The notes under the pieces were generated by a model, which saw only the letters and a list, made by a program, of their open reading frames with translations, searched no databases and was not told the origin of the DNA. This document shows positions 13,441 to 17,064 of a stretch of 17,064 nt of DNA, one piece after another. Source of the stretch: JASHSH01 sp036490215 (GTDB lineage: Bacteria > Pseudomonadota > Alphaproteobacteria > Rhodospirillales > Magnetospirillaceae). Position 1 is the stretch's first letter. Every line of letters starts with the position of its first letter. Position numbers and translations under genes: made by a program. The stretch is from assembly GCA_036490215.1 (NCBI GenBank), contig DASXEH010000071.1, forward strand, positions 1-17,064. The letters run 5' to 3'.

Positions 13441-13734
13441 ATGGACTTCGACAGCTTCCGCAAATCGGTCTCTGCCAACGCGCCGCCCAAAGACCTCGAA
13501 CTCGCCCTTCAAGCGCTTTGGTGGGATGCGAAAGGCGATTGGGATAAGGCGCACGAGATCGCCGATAAGCGCCATGATGCCGATGGCTCTTGGGTGCATG
13601 CCTATCTGCATCGCAAGGAGGGCGATCGCGGCAATGCCGGCTACTGGTATCGCCACGCGGGCAAGGCGATGCCAAGCAAAACCTCGCTCGACGACGAGTG
13701 GACCGAGATCGCCAAGGCACTCACACATAGATAG
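13441..13734 (+). CDS. Trp-rich small protein of unknown function
   Basis: A 97-residue cytoplasmic protein with no signal or membrane segment. It contains ALQALWWDAKGDWDKAHEIAD (26-46) and GSWVHAYLHRKEGDRGNAGYWYRHAG (49-74), giving six tryptophans in about 80 residues. This helical pattern is familiar to me from short conserved hypothetical proteins in Proteobacteria, but I know no function. Regular helix-turn-helix spacing and 'W-D-A-K-G-D-W-x-K-A-H' resemble a degenerate TPR-like pair. ATG 13441 is 11 nt after the isomerase stop, with AGAGGT at the usual distance, so it is the last gene of the operon. A role as a small partner or accessory protein of the catabolic enzymes is only a guess; it may be a passenger. 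Confidence 0.75.
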   Translation: MDFDSFRKSVSANAPPKDLELALQALWWDAKGDWDKAHEIADKRHDADGSWVHAYLHRKEGDRGNAGYWYRHAGKAMPSKTSLDDEWTEIAKALTHR

Positions 13735-13749
13735 TCGGGCGATTTTTTT
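13706..13749 (+). terminator. Possible intrinsic terminator of the tetronate operon
   Basis: ATCGCC (13708-13713), inside the last codons, can pair with GGCGAT (13738-13743), extendable by two weak pairs. It is followed by a run of seven T at 13743-13749. The 24-nt loop contains the stop codon, which makes the stem weak. The T-run is the only strong one near an operon end in this window. Confidence 0.35.
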
Positions 13750-13753
13750 CTTT

Positions 13754-13850
13754 CGTCACCCCGGAAGCGCGAAGCGCTATCCGGGGACCAGGGCTACGGA
13801 AGGTGGAAACATGGACCTCGGCTCTTCGCGATGCTTCGGCCGGGGTGACG
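13754..13850. repeat. REP-like palindromic element between converging operons
   Basis: The 97-bp element is bounded by perfect 11-bp inverted ends, CGTCACCCCGG (13754-13764) and its complement (13840-13850). Its left part (13759-13786) folds into a hairpin of 7 plus 5 bp with one bulged A, closed by a GAA loop. Terminal GTCACCCC/GGGGTGAC sequences with internal hairpins are typical of interspersed repeats in Proteobacteria. It lies in the gap between the + strand operon and - strand rhaI. No transposase gene is present. Confidence 0.7.
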
Positions 13851-13891
13851 GACTTTAATTCTCCGATGACGTCGGTGAATTTGCCTCTGGC

Positions 13892-15199
13892 TTAGACGAT
13901 CCCGCCGCCCGAAGCGCTGACTGCCGGACGCAGTGCCGCCACCGATGCGCGATAGCCCGACTCGCGGAACGCCGACACCGGATCGATGGCGGCACCCTTG
14001 CGGCTGCGCGCCATGGCCAGAATCGGATTGACGTCGGCGGTATAGGCCTTCTTCAAGGTCTGCGTCGCCATCAGCGCGTCATTGCCGGTCTGGTATTTGT
14101 CGAGCGTCTCGCGATTGACCAGCAGCGCCTGGGCATAGGCACGCTGCAGCTCCACCGCGCTTAACATCAGGCTTTCGATCGGGTCGGTCACGTTGTGCGA
14201 CTGATCGAGCATATGGGAGAGCCTGGTCTTCACGTTCCGCCATTCGGCGTCGATCAGTTCGTTGAACACGAGGAACAAGCGGAAGGGGTTGATCGAACCG
14301 GCATCGAGATCGTCATCGCCGTAGCGCGAGTCGTTGAAATGAAAGCCGCCCAGCTTGCCGGCCTGGATCAGGCGGGCGACGATCATCTCGATATTGACGT
14401 TCGGCGCATGGTGGCCAAGATCGACCAGGCACATCACTTGCGGGCCGAGCAGCTGGGCCGACATCAGCGAGCTGCCCCAATCCTGCAGCACGGTCGCGTA
14501 GAAGGCCGGCTCGGCGATCTTGTGTTCGATCATCATGCGCCAGGTCTTGGGCATGCCGTCGCGGATTTTGCCCAGCGCTTCGATATAGCGCTCGAAGGCG
14601 CGCGTGGTGTGCTGCTGGCCGGGGAAGTTCGAGCCGTCGGCAACCCATACCGTGATCTCATCGGCACCGAGTTTCTTGCCGAGTTCGACGCAGTGCAGAT
14701 TGTGCTCAACAGCCTGCTGACGCACAGCCGCGTCGGTATGCGACAGGCTGCCGAACTTGTAAGAGAGCTTCTGGCTCTTCTGGTCCTGGAAGGTGTTCGA
14801 ATTGACGGCGGCGAAGCCGAGACCGAGCGACTCGCCGCGGGTACGCAGCGCGGCCACGTCATCGGGCTCATCCCAGGGGAAGTGGAGAGACACGGTCGGC
14901 GTCGCGCCGGTCAGCTGATGGATGACGGCGCAGTCCTCGATCTTATCGAAGACATGCCGCGGCTCGCCTTTGCCGGGGAAGCGGCCGAAGCGCGTGCCGC
15001 CCGTACCGACGCCCCAAGAGGGAATGGCGACGCCGAAACGCGCCACCGCATCGGTAATCTTCTCGATATCGATGCCCGTGCGCTTGAGCTGCTTGCCCAG
15101 CGCCGCGTAGTCATGCTCCAGATCGGCGGCCAGTTTGGCATTGGCCTTGGCGATCAGATTGGGATCGATCTTGGTCTCGATGGTCCGTGTGGTGTCCAT
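13892..15199 (-). CDS. rhaI: L-rhamnose catabolism isomerase
   Basis: RhaI isomerises L-rhamnose to L-rhamnulose in the rhizobial-type pathway. The 435-residue TIM-barrel protein has the metal and substrate residues of the Pseudomonas stutzeri-type L-rhamnose isomerase: Glu225 and Lys227 (IEHKIAEP), Asp260 and His263 (VDLGHHAP), His287 (GFHFND), Asp295/Asp297 (YGDDDLD) and Asp332 (MLDQSHN). ATG at 15199 is chosen because GGGAGG lies on the coding strand (complement of 15208-15213), 8 nt upstream; the longer GTG start at 15223 would lie inside a repeat element. It follows rhaD after 122 nt on the same strand, so they probably form one operon that converges on the tetronate operon. Confidence 0.92.
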   Translation of the reverse strand: MDTTRTIETKIDPNLIAKANAKLAADLEHDYAALGKQLKRTGIDIEKITDAVARFGVAIPSWGVGTGGTRFGRFPGKGEPRHVFDKIEDCAVIHQLTGATPTVSLHFPWDEPDDVAALRTRGESLGLGFAAVNSNTFQDQKSQKLSYKFGSLSHTDAAVRQQAVEHNLHCVELGKKLGADEITVWVADGSNFPGQQHTTRAFERYIEALGKIRDGMPKTWRMMIEHKIAEPAFYATVLQDWGSSLMSAQLLGPQVMCLVDLGHHAPNVNIEMIVARLIQAGKLGGFHFNDSRYGDDDLDAGSINPFRLFLVFNELIDAEWRNVKTRLSHMLDQSHNVTDPIESLMLSAVELQRAYAQALLVNRETLDKYQTGNDALMATQTLKKAYTADVNPILAMARSRKGAAIDPVSAFRESGYRASVAALRPAVSASGGGIV

Positions 15200-15217
15200 T
15201 CTACGGTCCTCCCGATT

Positions 15218-15280
15218 CGTCACCCCCGCGCAGGCGGGAGTCCAGAGTCACATGGATTCCCGCTTTCGCGGGAATGACGG
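15218..15280. repeat. REP-like double-hairpin element in the rhaD-rhaI gap
   Basis: The 63-bp element begins CGTCACCCCCGC and ends GGGAATGACGG. It holds two hairpins: CCCGC/GCGGG with a 4-nt loop on the left, and TTCCCGC/GCGGGAA with loop TTTC on the right, linked by an AGTCCAGAGTCACATGGA-like centre. This is the widespread interspersed repeat seen as single or paired copies in many proteobacterial genomes. It abuts the rhaI Shine-Dalgarno sequence (5 bp away) and separates rhaD from rhaI. It is a different subtype from the element at 13754-13850, though the terminal GTCACCCC is shared. Confidence 0.75.
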
Positions 15281-15321
15281 TTTAAATGTTCGAGCTCATT
15301 TCGGCTCGTTTGTAGTTCATT

Positions 15322-17064
15322 CTACCGCGAGAACGACGGCGCGTGGCCGGCGTCGACATTGAGGATATTGCCCGTCGACTTGGCCGAGCGCTCCTCGGAA
15401 GCGAAGAACGCCACCGCCTCGGCAATGTCCTCGGGGTAAACGCCGCGCTTCAACAGGCTGCGCTGGCGATAAACTTCTTCCAACTCCTCAGGCTTGGTCT
15501 TGTAGGCGGCGGCACGCTGGTCGCGCCATTCGCCCTGCCAGATGCGCGAGCCGCGCAGCACAGCATCGGGGTTGACTACATTGGCGCGGATGCCAAGCGG
15601 CGCGCCTTCGAGCGCCAGGCAACGCGCCAACTGCACTTCAGAGGCCTTGGCCACGCAATAAGCCGAGGCGCCGGGCGAGGCGACCATCGCGTTCTTCGAC
15701 GCGACGAAGACGATCGAGCCGCCGGTGCCTTGCGCCTTCATCATGCGGAAGGCTTCGCGGCTGACCAGGAAGTAGCCGGTGGAGAGAACATCCATGTTCT
15801 TTTGCCACAGCTCGAGCGAGGTGTCCTCGAAGGCCGAGGCCGATGCGAAGCCGGCGTTCGAGACGCAGATATCGATGCCGCCAAAGGCCAGCGCCGCATC
15901 GTGGAAGAGATCGGCCACGGCCTTCTCTTCGGTCACATTGACCCAGAGGCCGGTGACGTTATCGGCGCCAAAGCCCTTCTTGAGATCGGCTTCGGCTTCG
16001 GCAAGCACCGTGCGGTCGATATCACAGATCACCACCGATGCGCCTTCACCCAATAGGCGTTGGGCAATCGCGCGGCCGATGCCGCCGGCGCCACCGGTGA
16101 CCAGCGCCACCTTGCCGGCCAGCGCCTTGGCTTTGGGCATGCGCTTCAGCTTGGCCTCTTCGAGCAGCCAGTATTCGATGTCGAACGCTTCCTGCTCGGG
16201 CAGGCCGGTGTATTTCGACACCGCCGTCGTGCCCCGCATCACGTTGATGGCGTTGATGTAGTACTCGGCCGAGACGCGCGCCGTTTCCTTGTTGGCGGCA
16301 AAGGTGATCATGCCGACGCCGGGCACCAGATAGACGACAGCGTTCGGATCGCGCAGGCCGGGTGAGTCGGAGCATTTGCAGCGTTCGTAATAGGCGGTGT
16401 AGTCGGCGCGATAGGCTTCGATGGCGCCGGCCAGGCGCGGCATCAGATCGCCGCCAGCTTCCTTGGCTGGATCGAAAGGCAGAACCAGCGGACGGATCTT
16501 GGTGCGCAGGAAGTGATCGGGGCAGGAGGTGCCTTGCGCCGCGAGGGGCGCGAGATCAGCGCCGCCGATGAATTCGAGCACGGCTGCGCTGTCGTCGAAA
16601 TGGCCGACCTTCGAGGTCTTGGTCGAGATCAGGCCGCGGATGCTCGGCATGATCGACGCCGCCACATCGTGGCGCTTGGCAACATCGGCAGCCGGTACTT
16701 TCACGCCACCAAAGGCCTTCTTGCCGCGACTCTTCTCAGCCAGCCAGGCGGTCGCCTTGTTGATCACCTCGATGGTGATGTCATAGCAGGCGCGGGACGT
16801 GTCGGCCCAGGTGAACAGGCCGTGGGCTTCGAGCACCACGCCCTTGGCTTTCGGATGCTCGTCGCTGAAGCGCTTCAGCATCATGCCGAGCTCAAAGCCG
16901 GGGCGCTTCCAGGGTAGCCAGCCGATCTCGTCGCCGAAAATCTCCTGGGTCAGCTTCTTGCTGTCGCTCGCCGCCGCGATGCCGATCAGCGAGTCGGGAT
17001 GCATGTGATCGACATGGGCGCGATTGATATAGGCGTGCAGCGGCGTATCGATGCTGGCCGCGCG
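15322..17064 (-). CDS. rhaD: Bifunctional rhamnulose-1-phosphate aldolase / lactaldehyde dehydrogenase (partial, 5' end outside window)
   Basis: RhaD splits L-rhamnulose 1-phosphate to dihydroxyacetone phosphate and L-lactaldehyde, and its fused SDR domain is thought to oxidise lactaldehyde. The frame stays open to the window edge; 580 residues are visible of about 690-700. The N-terminal class II aldolase part shows the zinc motif HVDHMHPD and LEAHGLF. The C-terminal SDR part has VTGGAGGIGRAIA, SNAG (in place of NNAG), FVASK and the catalytic YCVAK (Tyr-x3-Lys), and ends in NILNVDAGHAPSFSR. The fusion is characteristic of the rhizobial rhaD type. ATG 17004 is internal, not the start. rhaI follows downstream. 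The rhamnulose kinase RhaK, transporter and regulator expected in this locus must lie beyond 17064 or elsewhere. Confidence 0.95.
   Translation of the reverse strand, partial: RAASIDTPLHAYINRAHVDHMHPDSLIGIAAASDSKKLTQEIFGDEIGWLPWKRPGFELGMMLKRFSDEHPKAKGVVLEAHGLFTWADTSRACYDITIEVINKATAWLAEKSRGKKAFGGVKVPAADVAKRHDVAASIMPSIRGLISTKTSKVGHFDDSAAVLEFIGGADLAPLAAQGTSCPDHFLRTKIRPLVLPFDPAKEAGGDLMPRLAGAIEAYRADYTAYYERCKCSDSPGLRDPNAVVYLVPGVGMITFAANKETARVSAEYYINAINVMRGTTAVSKYTGLPEQEAFDIEYWLLEEAKLKRMPKAKALAGKVALVTGGAGGIGRAIAQRLLGEGASVVICDIDRTVLAEAEADLKKGFGADNVTGLWVNVTEEKAVADLFHDAALAFGGIDICVSNAGFASASAFEDTSLELWQKNMDVLSTGYFLVSREAFRMMKAQGTGGSIVFVASKNAMVASPGASAYCVAKASEVQLARCLALEGAPLGIRANVVNPDAVLRGSRIWQGEWRDQRAAAYKTKPEELEEVYRQRSLLKRGVYPEDIAEAVAFFASEERSAKSTGNILNVDAGHAPSFSR

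Noticed and set aside
12830..13858. 342-residue + strand reading frame
   Set aside because: It runs in another frame over otnI and the small Trp-rich gene and reads into the repeat; composition is Arg/Ala/Gly-rich shadow sequence.
15200..15223. Longer GTG start for rhaI
   Set aside because: The extra codons lie in the repeat and across the Shine-Dalgarno sequence that serves ATG 15199.
14195..15277. 360-residue + strand reading frame opposite rhaI
   Set aside because: It lies fully antisense to the well-conserved rhaI and is rich in residues typical of reverse-frame GC shadowing; no domain was recognised.
15291..15308. CGAGC/GCTCG hairpin just after the rhaD stop
   Set aside because: Only 5 bp with an 8-nt loop and no T-run on the - strand; too weak to call a terminator.
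1..17064. CRISPR array, prophage, IS element, toxin-antitoxin or defence cassette
   Set aside because: No direct-repeat array, integrase, transposase or recognisable defence protein was found on either strand.

Overview
This is about 17 kb of a GC-rich alphaproteobacterial chromosome. It looks like core genome followed by a sugar-acid and rhamnose catabolic segment. Protein evidence for Alphaproteobacteria: ribonuclease J directly followed by methylmalonyl-CoA epimerase, GyrA with alanine at the position of E. coli Ser83, the gyrA-coaD-cyclophilin order, and a RhaD/RhaI rhamnose system of the rhizobial type. A free-living Rhodospirillales- or Rhizobiales-like heterotroph fits, but I cannot fix the genus. 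The window starts inside the ribonuclease J gene and ends inside rhaD, so both are partial.

Left part (1-3475): the 3' two thirds of RNase J, methylmalonyl-CoA epimerase, and DNA-3-methyladenine glycosylase I lie head to tail on the + strand and are closed by a strong hairpin at 2215-2242. After it comes a secreted protein of unknown function. Its conserved-looking ends are separated by about 150 residues of Ala/Thr/Gln/Ser-rich, coiled-coil-like sequence.

Centre (3476-7565): gyrA (TTG start), coaD (overlapping gyrA by 8 nt) and an exported cyclophilin form a + strand block that ends in a 10-bp GC hairpin. A tRNA-Lys(TTT) gene with its own promoter follows. A perfect 8-1-8 palindrome overlaps the promoter -10 region.

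Accessory stretch (7588-11124): an LLM-class flavin oxidoreductase begins 22 nt after the tRNA CCA and overlaps a MnaT/PAT-type acetyltransferase. Then come a tautomerase and DUF4865 pair and a sulfotransferase-fold protein. These look like small-molecule modification or detoxification genes; their substrates cannot be read from sequence.

Catabolic part (11213-17064): a + strand operon encodes an SDR dehydrogenase, a 3-oxo-tetronate 4-phosphate decarboxylase-like class II aldolase (OtnC), a 2-oxo-tetronate isomerase-like TIM barrel (OtnI) and a Trp-rich small protein. This resembles a C4 sugar-acid (threonate/erythronate) route to dihydroxyacetone phosphate, but no OtnK kinase is present here. 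Converging on it from the - strand are rhaD (fused aldolase and lactaldehyde dehydrogenase) and rhaI (isomerase), the core of L-rhamnose catabolism. Both pathways deliver dihydroxyacetone phosphate. Two REP-like palindromic elements sit here, one between the converging operons and one inside the rhaD-rhaI gap.

I found no CRISPR array, prophage, transposase, toxin-antitoxin pair or biosynthetic megacluster. The most interesting points are the kinase-less tetronate operon, the interrupted secreted protein, the hairpin between the Shine-Dalgarno sequence and start of the epimerase gene, and the palindromes at the tRNA-Lys and gyrA promoters.
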